Notes: generated from the letters alone by a model not told the origin. DNA of 35,584 bases from Desulfuromonadales bacterium (GCA_013349405.1 DUZS01000033.1:1-35584), one strand, 5' to 3'. Counted from the stretch's first letter, positions 24,263-32,732 are shown. Translations and numbers: made by a program.

Positions 24263-24810
24263 GGTTTTGCTTGAACGGGAGCCGGCTTCAGCAACGCCAG
24301 GACCAGTGTCAGGTCACTGCGGGACGGGTCATCAAAGCGAATCCGCAGATTACTTTTTTTGATAACCAGCGGTCGGCTCCCTTTTTCGAGTCTGTAGAGT
24401 ATATTGATCGCTTCGTTCAGCGTTATACCTTCGATGCGGATATCGGCAGCATCTTCGATAACACCGGGGCGATCTTCACCTTTAAGCGGCACAATTTTTA
24501 CCGATTTTCCTTTGATGCCAAGCTCTTCAATGACTTTAGCCGGTGAATCATCGGGACGGAGAGAGGCCATGCGACCATGCAATTGATCTGATGACGTGCG
24601 GGCGGAAAGATACGCGGTCTTGAGCGGCAGCATCTCCTTTAACACCGTCTCACGGGCCGTGCGTTTTTTTTCAAGCGCCACCACTTTTGCGCTCAGCATC
24701 GACCAGCCGACTGCTGTCGCAAGCAGTATAATCACGGCATAGCCACTCCAGAGGCGCATCCGGCTGTCAAGGTTCTGCCATCTGTCGCGGAAAATCTCCA
24801 GAAGCCTCAT
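24259..24810 (-). CDS. gspM: Type II secretion system protein GspM
   Basis: The 183-residue bitopic protein has a single membrane helix (about 22-42), a coiled-coil (VVALEKKRTARETVLKEM), and a small ferredoxin-like periplasmic domain (IEGITLNEAINILYRLEKGSRPLVIKKSNLRI). GspM forms the inner-membrane platform with GspL, GspC and GspF. It overlaps gspL by four bases (ATGA). Confidence 0.83.
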   Translation of the reverse strand: MRLLEIFRDRWQNLDSRMRLWSGYAVIILLATAVGWSMLSAKVVALEKKRTARETVLKEMLPLKTAYLSARTSSDQLHGRMASLRPDDSPAKVIEELGIKGKSVKIVPLKGEDRPGVIEDAADIRIEGITLNEAINILYRLEKGSRPLVIKKSNLRIRFDDPSRSDLTLVLALLKPAPVQAKP

Positions 24811-26120
24811 TTTGCCACCTCCTTGAGAGTACCGCTCAGGCTGAAGGTGACGCTGCCATCCGGGCGGCTCTTGACTTCACCAAGCTCGGCAGTGGCGAGG
24901 AGAGGGGCAAGCGCAGTTTTAAATTCATTGACCGCCTGTGCGGAACGGGCGTCCCCCTTTATCCTCAGGGTGCGACCTTCCAGTTCTGCCTCATATAAGC
25001 CGTTGATACTGCTCCCTTTTGCTTCGGCCAGTTTTTTTAACAGATCGAGGAACCCGCTTGACCCTTCGACACCGGCCAGCTTCCTTATTTCGCCCTTTAT
25101 TTCAGATAGTTCATCAACAGCCTTGGCCCGGGCAGGGAAAATTTCACGGTACATGGCTGCGATCGATTTATTCAGAGAGGCAACATCCGCCATGGCGGTG
25201 CGGTACTGGAGCCCCTTGGTAATAAATAACAGTACGATGACGGCCATCGCCAGTAGTCCGGTCAGCAGCAGCTTTCTGCGCAGTTTGGCATCTCCGGCGG
25301 TCCAGGCCAGTCCGCCCCGACGGAAATCGGGGAGCGTGCCGGCAAAACTGGCGCGTGCAGCCGCGTAAAGTCCCGCCAGTTGCTGAAAAGTCTCATCATT
25401 TTTAAACAGATGTCCCAGCTCCGCAGGGACTTCAACGGTTTCTACCGGCAACGGCAATGAATCTGCGGCTGAAAACAGGTGTGCTGCAGAACCGATCAAA
25501 CAGAGCTGTGGTGGAAGCACTTCCCCTGAAAGTTCCAGAGCCGATAGCGTTGCAGGTATCATTGACAGGGAAACATCCGCATTAAATGTCCGGAGATAGG
25601 TCAGTCGGCCACTCTTCAGTATCGACAGCGAACTGCCGTCGTATACGGCACAGTCGGGGGGCAGTCCGGGATATTCGGCCAGTGAAAACGGCAGCGAGCT
25701 GATAATCTGAGGCTCAAGGCCGAACTCGCGGAACTGCTCGATGACCGCACTGATGTCCTCACTGCGGGCCCAGAGAGCCAGAAAACGGTCTGCAGCGGAG
25801 GGTAAAACGTCAAGGACAAGATCGTCTACCGCCTGCGCAATATCTCCCTGCAGCTGAGTCGGCAGCACCTCACGGACCTTGCGCAGATCGGTAAGCGGGA
25901 GTGTGATGGAGCGCTGCGCAAAAAAAGTCGGCGGGACGCAGAGAATAATGCGCGGCGAACCGGTCATTTTTGCGACTATATGGTGAACGGCATCGGCAAG
26001 AGACTGCTCTTCACCCAGCTCGAGAGAGGCAGCCCCGATCAGTTCGGTGGCACGTCGGGAAACTCCGAAATGGGCAACGGTGAGTCGATGTTCTTCTGTC
26101 TGTAAAACAAGATAATCCAT
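24807..26120 (-). CDS. gspL: Type II secretion system protein GspL
   Basis: The 437-residue protein has an actin-like/PilM-like cytoplasmic half (1-275) including VPPTFFAQRSITLPLTD and EFGLEPQIISSLPFSLAEYPG, then one membrane helix (about 284-303), a coiled coil, and a periplasmic ferredoxin-like domain. GspL links the secretion ATPase GspE to GspM and the pseudopilus. It starts at ATG 26120 with AGAGGA about eleven bases upstream, 31 bp after the gspK stop, and is followed by gspM with four bases of overlap. Confidence 0.83.
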   Translation of the reverse strand: MDYLVLQTEEHRLTVAHFGVSRRATELIGAASLELGEEQSLADAVHHIVAKMTGSPRIILCVPPTFFAQRSITLPLTDLRKVREVLPTQLQGDIAQAVDDLVLDVLPSAADRFLALWARSEDISAVIEQFREFGLEPQIISSLPFSLAEYPGLPPDCAVYDGSSLSILKSGRLTYLRTFNADVSLSMIPATLSALELSGEVLPPQLCLIGSAAHLFSAADSLPLPVETVEVPAELGHLFKNDETFQQLAGLYAAARASFAGTLPDFRRGGLAWTAGDAKLRRKLLLTGLLAMAVIVLLFITKGLQYRTAMADVASLNKSIAAMYREIFPARAKAVDELSEIKGEIRKLAGVEGSSGFLDLLKKLAEAKGSSINGLYEAELEGRTLRIKGDARSAQAVNEFKTALAPLLATAELGEVKSRPDGSVTFSLSGTLKEVAK

Positions 26121-26151
26121 GGAACGCTGTGTCCTCTTCTTTCGCGTTGCG

Positions 26152-27090
26152 TCAGTATTCCTGCCATGACAATAACTCCGGAGGGCCGCCTGTCAATCGC
26201 ACCACCGCCTCTACGGTCCGACCGGAATCTTTTACTTTTGCGACTGAAACTATCCTGAAAAGATTGCCTTTGACGCTGATTTTGCCGACGAGGCCGGTTG
26301 CAATCGTATCCATGCCGGGTATCCTCGTAAGTTCCCCTGTCGATTTAAACGGGAGCAGGCGCCGCTCTTCAACAATACGCTCGGCCATCCGGCTGTCAAT
26401 GCGGTCGTCAAGCGCAGCCAGTACCTCCAGGGGAGCAGTGTTTATGTTGACTGTTGACTGCGGCGAACCGGCCTGGTCCGAAAAAATCGTCAGGTAGGGC
26501 TGCAGGGTGCCAGGCATTTCCGGAGTGAAGCCTTTCACCAGTGACAGTTCAATCAATGTCATCAGCTTGCCGTTACGGGGGCTGTATGGCGGCTTAAGAG
26601 CCCGGTAATACGCCGATTCAACGCCGCCGGAGCGCGGCATATCGTTGCTGTCTATCCAGTCCGCGACCGCACTCCAGAGGTCTGCAGGCAGTTTCAAGCG
26701 TGTACCGAGTCGCTGTAGCAGCGCAAGCGTAAACGGTTCATACTCTCCATTCGGCTGGACCAGTCCGTTAATGTTGATTTTTCCACTTTCTTCGCTGACC
26801 GTGATCAGCAGCGAACCGGCCTCATCTTCAAGCCTCAGCGGAGTTGCCCAGCGGTCGGAAAGCGCCGTATAGGAACGGTCGGCAAGCATCATCTGCAGGA
26901 GTTTTGCCCCGCCGGTCGCACCTGACTCTGCGAGTATCGACGCCTGCTGTCCGTCCCGAAAGTTTCGGCTGAGTGAGGTGTCCACGTACACCTGATGAAT
27001 CATCTCGACCACGACGGCTACCATTAACGCTGTTACAATCAGAGTGAGGATCAGGGCGAATCCGGACTCATTTTTCAGTTTTCCGTTCAT
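26152..27090 (-). CDS. gspK: Type II secretion minor pseudopilin GspK
   Basis: The 312-residue protein begins with a prepilin-like N-terminus (KNESGFALILTLIVTALMVAVVVEMI, cleavage expected at SG|FALIL) and lacks Glu at +5, as expected for the pilus-tip GspK. The large globular part contains DESGKININ-type (SEESGKININGL) and SAVADWIDSND motifs and an NINTAPLEVLAAL helix-hairpin-helix segment typical of GspK. It caps the GspI-GspJ-GspK tip. It overlaps gspJ by four bases (ATGA). Confidence 0.92.
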   Translation of the reverse strand: MNGKLKNESGFALILTLIVTALMVAVVVEMIHQVYVDTSLSRNFRDGQQASILAESGATGGAKLLQMMLADRSYTALSDRWATPLRLEDEAGSLLITVSEESGKININGLVQPNGEYEPFTLALLQRLGTRLKLPADLWSAVADWIDSNDMPRSGGVESAYYRALKPPYSPRNGKLMTLIELSLVKGFTPEMPGTLQPYLTIFSDQAGSPQSTVNINTAPLEVLAALDDRIDSRMAERIVEERRLLPFKSTGELTRIPGMDTIATGLVGKISVKGNLFRIVSVAKVKDSGRTVEAVVRLTGGPPELLSWQEY

Positions 27091-27704
27091 GAGCCGTTTA
27101 CACGCGGGGCAGACAGCAGGGAGAACTCTACCGTCTTCCCTGCGTCTTCAATCTGCACGGTTACCCGCACACCCTTGGGAAGAGTCCCGTTTATGGCAGA
27201 ATCCCAGCTTTTAAGCCACTTTGACCCGTCATAGCACTCCACCAGGAAAGCGGTAATCTGCTCCATCTGTGGATACGCTACTGCGGTCTCCTCTTCGGAA
27301 AAGAGATCACGTTCATGACGTGTCAGGATACGTTTTTTGTTTTTTTCGGCCATACGGTACGCCACAGTAACTATGCCGGACTCTTTACGGTTCTGACCCG
27401 CAGTTGGAAGGAGAGTCGTCAGCGCCAGAGTTGATGACGGGGTGCCGAAACTGTCGCGATCCTCTACAACAAAGCGCAGTCGCTTGTCGCTGCGGTTAAA
27501 CTGTGCCGAGGAGACTTCGCGGCGGATCAGGTCGAGGGTGGCACCCAGTTCACGCCGTGACTCCATTCCGGATGAGGCGCGGTCGCGTGCCCGCAATACG
27601 CCGAAATAGCTGCCATACAGTGCCGCAGAGAGAATGCCGAGCAGCACCACGGCAATAAGAACTTCAAGCAGGGTAAAGCCGCTATTTCGGGAGGTATCGG
27701 ACAA
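27087..27704 (-). CDS. gspJ: Type II secretion minor pseudopilin GspJ
   Basis: From TTG 27704 the product is about 205 residues, with the prepilin peptidase site SG|FTLLEVLIAVVLLG near residue 9. The TTG is favoured because GGGAGG lies about six bases upstream and it gives a short normal leader. A longer frame opens at GTG 27731 deep in gspI. GspJ is a tip pseudopilin of the secretion pseudopilus. The gene overlaps the 3' end of gspI by 23 bases. Confidence 0.88.
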   Translation of the reverse strand: MSDTSRNSGFTLLEVLIAVVLLGILSAALYGSYFGVLRARDRASSGMESRRELGATLDLIRREVSSAQFNRSDKRLRFVVEDRDSFGTPSSTLALTTLLPTAGQNRKESGIVTVAYRMAEKNKKRILTRHERDLFSEEETAVAYPQMEQITAFLVECYDGSKWLKSWDSAINGTLPKGVRVTVQIEDAGKTVEFSLLSAPRVNGS

Positions 27705-28026
27705 GCGCCACCTCCCTTCCGTCACTGGCACGCCGCACTTTCACGATCAGTTTCTGAAGCCCCGGCAGATCAGCCGGCAGCAGGTCAGCTTTCCAGCTCA
27801 GCTCCGGGTGGGAAGGAGCACACGTGCCTTCGCCTTTTGCGGGGTTCTGTTCCAACTCCGCCATGCGGTTTCTCGCCAGCAGTGTCATGGTCGTACTATC
27901 GCGTTCGTGCGCAATGATGCCGAGGTGGTAGTTAACCGAGCCAAGCAGGGTCAGAATAACACCGGCCATTATCGCGAGCGACACCATTACTTCGAGAAGG
28001 GTAAAGCCTGAAGAGGCGTCTCTCAT
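27682..28026 (-). CDS. gspI: Type II secretion minor pseudopilin GspI
   Basis: The 114-residue protein has a very short leader and the cleavage motif SG|FTLLEVMVSLAIMAGVILTLLGS, followed by a compact domain with LARNRMAELE, a GspI hallmark. It nucleates the GspI-J-K tip complex. ATG 28026 overlaps the gspH stop by four bases. Confidence 0.9.
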   Translation of the reverse strand: MRDASSGFTLLEVMVSLAIMAGVILTLLGSVNYHLGIIAHERDSTTMTLLARNRMAELEQNPAKGEGTCAPSHPELSWKADLLPADLPGLQKLIVKVRRASDGREVALVRYLPK

Positions 28027-28577
28027 GGCGGATCCTCGTGGTATCCCTCGAAAGCCTTGACCTTTCCGCCAGAGGGGAATGCCATCACGGTCCAGAATTG
28101 CCCGTCTGCTGAACGGAGATGGAGCGTGATAAAGTCCCGTACACCAGCCACGCCGACATCAATCCGCAATTGACCATCGGTAATTTTACCAAGCCTCGGT
28201 ATCCGGACATCCGCAACGATGATGCCTTCTTTCACCACTGTTTTCTGCAGCAACGTGTCGGCAGGATCTTTCGCGCTGCCGTCCGCTCCGTTTTCGTTGA
28301 TTTTTATGATGTCCGTTCCGGGTGACACTATCAGATGATACCCGGTTTGAGATGTCGCGGCCCGCTCCTGAATATACCGCAGTGTGGAGGCAAGCGTCCG
28401 GGCCGATATTTTCAGATTTTCCTGGTCTGAAGAGGGGAGCCGCGGCAAGACCAGCAGCATGACTATACTGATAATTACCATTACCACGGCAATTTCAATC
28501 AGAGTAAAACCGGCTTTACAGATGTTGTCCCGATCCGGTTGGAGCACATCTGAATCAATCACAGCGAGGATTCTCAT
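28023..28577 (-). CDS. gspH: Type II secretion minor pseudopilin GspH
   Basis: The 184-residue pseudopilin has a 23-residue leader and the cleavage site KAG|FTLIEIAVVMVIISIVMLLVLP with Glu at +5. The C-terminal beta domain contains LRSADGQFWTVMAFPSGGKV, typical of GspH/FimT. It starts three bases after the rnd stop. The major pseudopilin GspG, normally just upstream of gspH, is absent; RNase D is there instead. Confidence 0.85.
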   Translation of the reverse strand: MRILAVIDSDVLQPDRDNICKAGFTLIEIAVVMVIISIVMLLVLPRLPSSDQENLKISARTLASTLRYIQERAATSQTGYHLIVSPGTDIIKINENGADGSAKDPADTLLQKTVVKEGIIVADVRIPRLGKITDGQLRIDVGVAGVRDFITLHLRSADGQFWTVMAFPSGGKVKAFEGYHEDPP

Positions 28578-28580
28578 TCC

Positions 28581-29729
28581 CTATGCCATTGCAAGTATGT
28601 GCGCCAGATTTTCTCCATAGAGCCGTTTTTGCCACTCCCGCATGCCGGGAATGGCCGCAAGTTCGTCTATTGAAGCGCCTTCGGTATCGGCGATCGCTTC
28701 CAGAAGCCAATTCGGCGCCAGTACACCCGGATCGAGACCGAGCTTGTGACTGTAGTGCTCACGCCATACTTTGAGGTTTTTAAGACGCTCTTTAACCCGC
28801 TCGAGGATCTCTTTTTTAACGGTGCGGGGGAAACGGGGCAACCTGTTTTCAGCTGTTGCCATGCCGCGCTCAATCGCCGACAGCATGCCGCTGCCATGCC
28901 GCTGAAGCTGTCCAGGCGTCATGCCTTTAAAAAATGACAGTTCGTGAAGAGTTTGAGGTCTGTTTTCAGCAACATCAATCAGGGTATCAGCCGATAGCAC
29001 TTTGAATGGCGGGCGATCAAGGAGTTCCGCCTGCTGATCACGCAGTTGCAGCAATTCTTCCAGAACGGCGAGAGAGTGCCCCCGCAGCTTGCCTGCCCCC
29101 TTGCAATAGATAAACAACGGGCCATCCTTTTCGGTGACCCGCGCCTGGCAGACGAGACGCCCTTCTTCTTCCAGCCAGTGCATCCGGTCTTTCTCTTCGA
29201 GCTCATTGCGCAGCTGGTCATAGAGTGCCAGCAGATCCGAGGTATCGGCAGAAGCATAGGCACACATCTCACGGGTGAGTGGTCTCTTGCTCCAGTCAGC
29301 TTTCTGATATTTTTTATCCAGTTCAATGCCGAAACGCGCCTTCAATAACGCAGCCAGTCCAAACTCGGTTATGCCGAGAAAACGGGCGGCGATCATGGTG
29401 TCGAACAGGTTCGTTACGGTAATGCCGTAATCGCGATGCAGTGAACGGATGTCGTAATCAGAGCCATGCATGACAACAATAATATCAGGATCGGCTAACG
29501 GAGCGGCCAGTGGCTCAAGAGAGGTAAGCGCCAGTGGGTCAATCAGCCAGCTTTGCTCGCGGGTTGACACCTGGACGAGGCAGACTTTTTCTCGATAGTG
29601 ATGGAGAGAATCCATCTCCATATCAACGGCAATTTCAGTCTGTCGGGAGAGGAGCGCGGCAACTTCGGCCAATCGCGGTGCGGAGGTAATTATCTCGCAG
29701 GTTCCAGCCTGCCTATGGAAAGAACTCAA
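28581..29729 (-). CDS. rnd: Ribonuclease D
   Basis: The 382-residue 3'-5' exonuclease matures tRNA and other small RNA ends. The DEDDy motifs are visible: Exo I D36-x-E38 (AVDMEMDSL), Exo II HGSDYDIRSL with NLFDT, and Exo III YASADTSDLL. An HRDC nucleic-acid-binding domain follows (about 205-285), then a second HRDC-like C-terminal part (LGLDPGVLAPNWLLEAIA). The start is TTG 29729 in a TTGA overlap with the mqnC stop. gspH follows after three bases. Confidence 0.92.
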   Translation of the reverse strand: MSSFHRQAGTCEIITSAPRLAEVAALLSRQTEIAVDMEMDSLHHYREKVCLVQVSTREQSWLIDPLALTSLEPLAAPLADPDIIVVMHGSDYDIRSLHRDYGITVTNLFDTMIAARFLGITEFGLAALLKARFGIELDKKYQKADWSKRPLTREMCAYASADTSDLLALYDQLRNELEEKDRMHWLEEEGRLVCQARVTEKDGPLFIYCKGAGKLRGHSLAVLEELLQLRDQQAELLDRPPFKVLSADTLIDVAENRPQTLHELSFFKGMTPGQLQRHGSGMLSAIERGMATAENRLPRFPRTVKKEILERVKERLKNLKVWREHYSHKLGLDPGVLAPNWLLEAIADTEGASIDELAAIPGMREWQKRLYGENLAHILAMA

Positions 29730-30778
29730 ACCGTAAACTCCCTGATAATTGAATAGGTTGTGGTACGCTGGGCCGCTCTGAAGCCGGCTCCATGTATCAG
29801 AGTGATCATCTCTTGCTGCGACATACAGAAACTGCAGCCGGCAGCGGCTACGACATTCTCCTCAAGCATTGTGCCGCCAAGGTCATTCGCACCGAAAAAA
29901 AGAGCCGCAGAGGCCATTTTGGCACCTTGCGTAACCCAGCTGGCCTGTATATTGGGGATGTTATCCAGCACGATCCGTGACAATGCGAGCACCTTCAGGT
30001 ATTCGACCCCCGTGGCGGTCGCTCCACCCAGTTCAGTATTGCCCGGCTGATATGTCCAGGGAATAAATGCTGTAAACGAGCCACCCAGATCCTGCATCTC
30101 GCGCACCCGAAAAAGGTGCTCGACAATATCTTCCGGCTTTTCGCCGCTGCCGAACATCATCGTGGCGGTAGTCGGCATGCCGAGGCCGGCCGCTTTCAGC
30201 ATGACCTCACCCCACTGCTGCCAGCCGATTTTCCGTGGAGAAATACTGCGCCGCACTTCATCTACCAGAATCTCGGCTCCCCCGCCCGGAATGGAATCAA
30301 GCCCGGCATTTTTCAGGCGCAGCAAGGCTTCGTCGAGTGTCAGAGCAGAATTAGTTGCGATACAAATCACTTCAGCAGGCGACAGGGAATGATTCTGAAT
30401 TGTCGGAAAGCGCTGCTTTATTTCCCGGAAAAGCTCTTCAAAAAAATCAATTTTGAGATCAGGGTTAAGCCCTCCCTGCATCAGCAGCTGGGTTCCTCCT
30501 TGATCCACAAGCTCGGATATCTTTCCATAGATCTGATCACGGGTCAGAATATAGGCGTCCGCTGCTTCTTTGCTCCGGTAAAAGGCGCAAAAAGAGCAGT
30601 GCGATTCACATATATTGGTATAGTTCACGTTGCGATCTACAACAAAAGTAACCAGGCCATCAGGGTGAAGCCTGCGCCGGATTTTGTCAGCGCACGTGCC
30701 AAGGCTCAACAGATCTCCGTGCAGTAACAGGTCAAGGGCCGCAGCGCGCTCAATTCTGGCATCTCCGCTGGTGGTCAT
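29726..30778 (-). CDS. mqnC: Cyclic dehypoxanthinyl futalosine synthase MqnC
   Basis: The 350-residue radical SAM enzyme has the 4Fe-4S motif C57-x3-C61-x2-C64 (NYTNICESHCSFCAFYR). It cyclises dehypoxanthine futalosine in the futalosine route to menaquinone. Characteristic segments include GGTQLLMQGGLNPDL, SLSPAEV, DSIPGGGAEIL and FIPWTYQPGNTELGG. The related MqnE and the other mqn genes are not in the window. ATG 30778 overlaps the ybgC stop by four bases. Confidence 0.93.
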   Translation of the reverse strand: MTTSGDARIERAAALDLLLHGDLLSLGTCADKIRRRLHPDGLVTFVVDRNVNYTNICESHCSFCAFYRSKEAADAYILTRDQIYGKISELVDQGGTQLLMQGGLNPDLKIDFFEELFREIKQRFPTIQNHSLSPAEVICIATNSALTLDEALLRLKNAGLDSIPGGGAEILVDEVRRSISPRKIGWQQWGEVMLKAAGLGMPTTATMMFGSGEKPEDIVEHLFRVREMQDLGGSFTAFIPWTYQPGNTELGGATATGVEYLKVLALSRIVLDNIPNIQASWVTQGAKMASAALFFGANDLGGTMLEENVVAAAGCSFCMSQQEMITLIHGAGFRAAQRTTTYSIIREFTV

Positions 30779-31176
30779 GCGATGTTCTCTATTTCAGCTT
30801 CAAGCAACTGGCGGATTTCCAGCGGTACCCGCCGGGCTTTCAAGGCAGGACTGATACATGCCAGCGTCACCAACCCGTCTGCCAGTATCCTGTTGTCACT
30901 CTGCCTGATTATTTTCTGGTTGAACGTGACAGATGAACCGCCGACACGGGTTGGACTGGTTGTAACAGAAAGGAGATCATCATGAAGAGCCGGTGATTTA
31001 AAATCAATTTCCAACCGCACTACGGGAAATACAAAACCCTTTTCAGCGAGTTCCGCAACAAGGAAGCCGTGACGGCGGAAAAATTCAGTACGGGCCCGTT
31101 CCATATATTTGATGTAATTTGCATGATACACAACGCCGCCGGCATCAGTATCCTCATAATAAATTCGAACGTCCAT
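30775..31176 (-). CDS. ybgC: YbgC-type acyl-CoA thioesterase
   Basis: The 133-residue hot-dog-fold thioesterase carries the family motif YYEDTDAGGVVYHANYIKYM with catalytic Asp11 and His18, plus ERARTEFFRRHGF. YbgC hydrolyses short acyl-CoA and is often linked to the Tol-Pal locus, but no tol genes are here. The Shine-Dalgarno before ATG 31176 is weak. It is the first gene of a very long run and has a good promoter at 31220-31248. Confidence 0.9.
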   Translation of the reverse strand: MDVRIYYEDTDAGGVVYHANYIKYMERARTEFFRRHGFLVAELAEKGFVFPVVRLEIDFKSPALHDDLLSVTTSPTRVGGSSVTFNQKIIRQSDNRILADGLVTLACISPALKARRVPLEIRQLLEAEIENIA

Positions 31177-31219
31177 TATTTGTCACTGTCCAATCTTAGC
31201 TTACAATTTACGACCGCGT

Positions 31220-31248
31220 ATTATTACTCAGTATGAGTCCATTGTAAA
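31220..31248 (-). promoter_or_regulatory. Sigma-70 promoter of the ybgC-mqnC-rnd-gsp operon
   Basis: On the minus strand TTTACA (31248-31243) and AATAAT (31225-31220) are exactly 17 bp apart, each with five of six consensus bases. They lie 43 bp upstream of ybgC. Confidence 0.65.
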
Positions 31249-31268
31249 GGTTGATTATCGGTGATCGG

Positions 31269-31997
31269 TCAGGGCCCGATCTGGTGCAGAAAATCCAGAC
31301 TTTTCAACTTTTTGGCAGCATGGGTGGCAATTGATTCATCCAGCAGCAGAGCCGCCTGTTCGAGTGCTTCTGCATCAAGTGTCACCTGACCAAAACGGCC
31401 GGTCGCGAGACATGACTTCAATCCCTGAAGTGAAGCCGGCGACATAATACGGCCGGTGGCGGCACAGAAGCGGCACACCAATTCCCCTCCCTGCTGGATA
31501 CGTGCCCCGATTCCGACAAAACCGGCACCGCAACGACAGCAGCCCTCAAGTGATGGACGATAGCCGAGGATATTCAGCACATTTATTTCAAACATCCGGC
31601 GGTCGGATTCCTCCATTTGTCCGGTGTCGAGCCGCTCAAGATATGAGGCCAGAAGACGATACAGACGCGGCAGCGGCTGCCCCTCGGGAGTGAGGCATTC
31701 CACCAGCTCACATGCATACAACCCATGGGCAATCGCGCTGAGTTCGCAGCGTATTCCGGAATAAAGTGTGATGACATCAGCGCTGCGCAGAGTGGAGAGC
31801 CCCTCTTTGTGATTAAGCTGGAGATCGATCCGGGCAAACAGCTCAAGTGCGGGGCCAAAGCGTTTGTGACTATTGCGGGCTCCACGGGCAAAACCCTTCA
31901 AGCGACCATGTTCGAGGGTAAAGAGCGACACAATCCGGTCGCTTTCGCCATAGTCGGTGTTTGAAAGTACGAAGGCCTGCAGTTTTTCCAGATGCAT
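31269..31997 (-). CDS. recO: DNA repair protein RecO
   Basis: The 242-residue recombination mediator helps RecR load RecA on SSB-coated DNA. It has the N-terminal OB fold (LEKLQAFVLSNTDYGESDRIVSLFT, GRLKGFARGAR), a helical domain, and a zinc site with cysteines near 154, 156, 175 and 178 (CRCGAG; CRFCA). ATG 31997 with AGGAT upstream is chosen; the frame extends to a TTG at 32045 without support. The AhpD-like selenoprotein gene precedes it by 71 bp on the same strand. Confidence 0.92.
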   Translation of the reverse strand: MHLEKLQAFVLSNTDYGESDRIVSLFTLEHGRLKGFARGARNSHKRFGPALELFARIDLQLNHKEGLSTLRSADVITLYSGIRCELSAIAHGLYACELVECLTPEGQPLPRLYRLLASYLERLDTGQMEESDRRMFEINVLNILGYRPSLEGCCRCGAGFVGIGARIQQGGELVCRFCAATGRIMSPASLQGLKSCLATGRFGQVTLDAEALEQAALLLDESIATHAAKKLKSLDFLHQIGP

Positions 31998-32068
31998 TGG
32001 GGCTATCCTGCTCTTGCGGGAAAATATGGTGACTGATGGAAACAATGAGAAGTAATTTTACAGCTGTA

Positions 32069-32335
32069 TTACCCGTCTGGGTTGTTCTCCTGAATCTCTG
32101 CGAGCATATCCAGAGCAAAATTCTTTGCCCGTCCGCCAGGTGCGATCATGCCGTACGCGATTGCTTCCCGTAGCTCCGCATCGGTGGCCCCTTCCGACTT
32201 CGCGACCGCGAAGTGTTTTTTCAGTCAGGTCGGGCAACCGACTGCAACCGCGCACCCCACTCTGATCAACTCGCGTACCTTGTCGTCAAGAACTTCTTCA
32301 TACTCGTAATCAAGAAATTTTTTCCGAATGTTCAT
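32069..32335 (-). CDS. AhpD-like (carboxymuconolactone decarboxylase family) selenoprotein
   Basis: An 88-codon frame runs from ATG 32335, with AGGAG seven bases upstream, to TAA 32071-32069, broken only by one TGA at codon 37 (32227-32225). The motif is E22-x11-C34-P-T-U37-x3-H41, exactly the spacing of the AhpD active site E118/C130/C133/H137, with UGA at the second, reactive cysteine. After the UGA the coding sequence continues in typical family style (FAVAKSEGATDAELREAIAY, then MIAPGGRAKNFALDML). A hairpin with a GGTC loop starts eleven bases after the UGA, as in bacterial SECIS elements. The product is probably a thiol- or seleno-dependent peroxidase or reductase of the AhpD fold. Alternatives are a nonsense mutation or a sequencing error. 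It lies upstream of recO. Confidence 0.82.
32197..32214 (-). promoter_or_regulatory. Bacterial SECIS-like hairpin
   Basis: On the minus strand a perfect 7-bp stem ACTTCGC / GCGAAGT encloses the tetraloop GGTC. The loop begins 18 bases after the UGA codon at 32227-32225. A guanine at the loop start and this distance fit the bacterial SECIS rules (loop about 16-37 bases after UGA) for SelB binding. The hairpin is within the coding region, as required in bacteria. Confidence 0.75.
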
Positions 32336-32732
32336 AGTGGTTCTCCTGCGGGATTATTTGTGTGCAGCCCCCGGATAAATACTCTCCAGGCTTTGATCCG
32401 GTTAGAGTTTGGAGGCCTTTATTGCCCAAAATATACTGCCTGAACTTCAAAGACAACGACAAAAGTGGCAAAACAGGGAACCACCTTTTCAGTGCCCCCG
32501 TTTCTCACTTAAGCTGCTGAAAAAAAGAAAGCGTCCCTTCGTTAACTCAAAGATTTTTAGTCCGTCCGGCCAGAATAATTAGTTGAGAAATCAAACAGAA
32601 CCCTGCTAGCTGAAAAGCAGCTTTTTGTACGGTAAACCAACTGCCGACCCGGTGTTTGTTGACAATTTAAATGAAGAATTTAATTAAATATTGACTTCAT
32701 CCGCCAAAATAAGTTATAGGCACATTCGATGA
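32336..32732. other. Intergenic region with AT-rich part and weak signals
   Basis: No gene is seen. A short hairpin AGCTG-AAAAG-CAGCT followed by five T (32608-32626) could be a weak rightward terminator. An AT-rich section (32655-32720) holds two candidate rightward promoters: TTGACA 32659-32664 with TTAAAT 32684-32689 (19-bp spacer), and TTGACT 32691-32696 with TATAGG 32715-32720 (18-bp spacer). Around 32460-32530 there are repeated words that may be a remnant of an insertion-sequence end. Confidence 0.4.

Noticed and set aside
32455-32530. Words such as AAAGTGGCAAAACAGGG and CAGTGCCCCCGTTTCTCACT that recall an IS21-type end.
   Set aside because: No transposase, partner end or target duplication is present, and the match rests on memory only.
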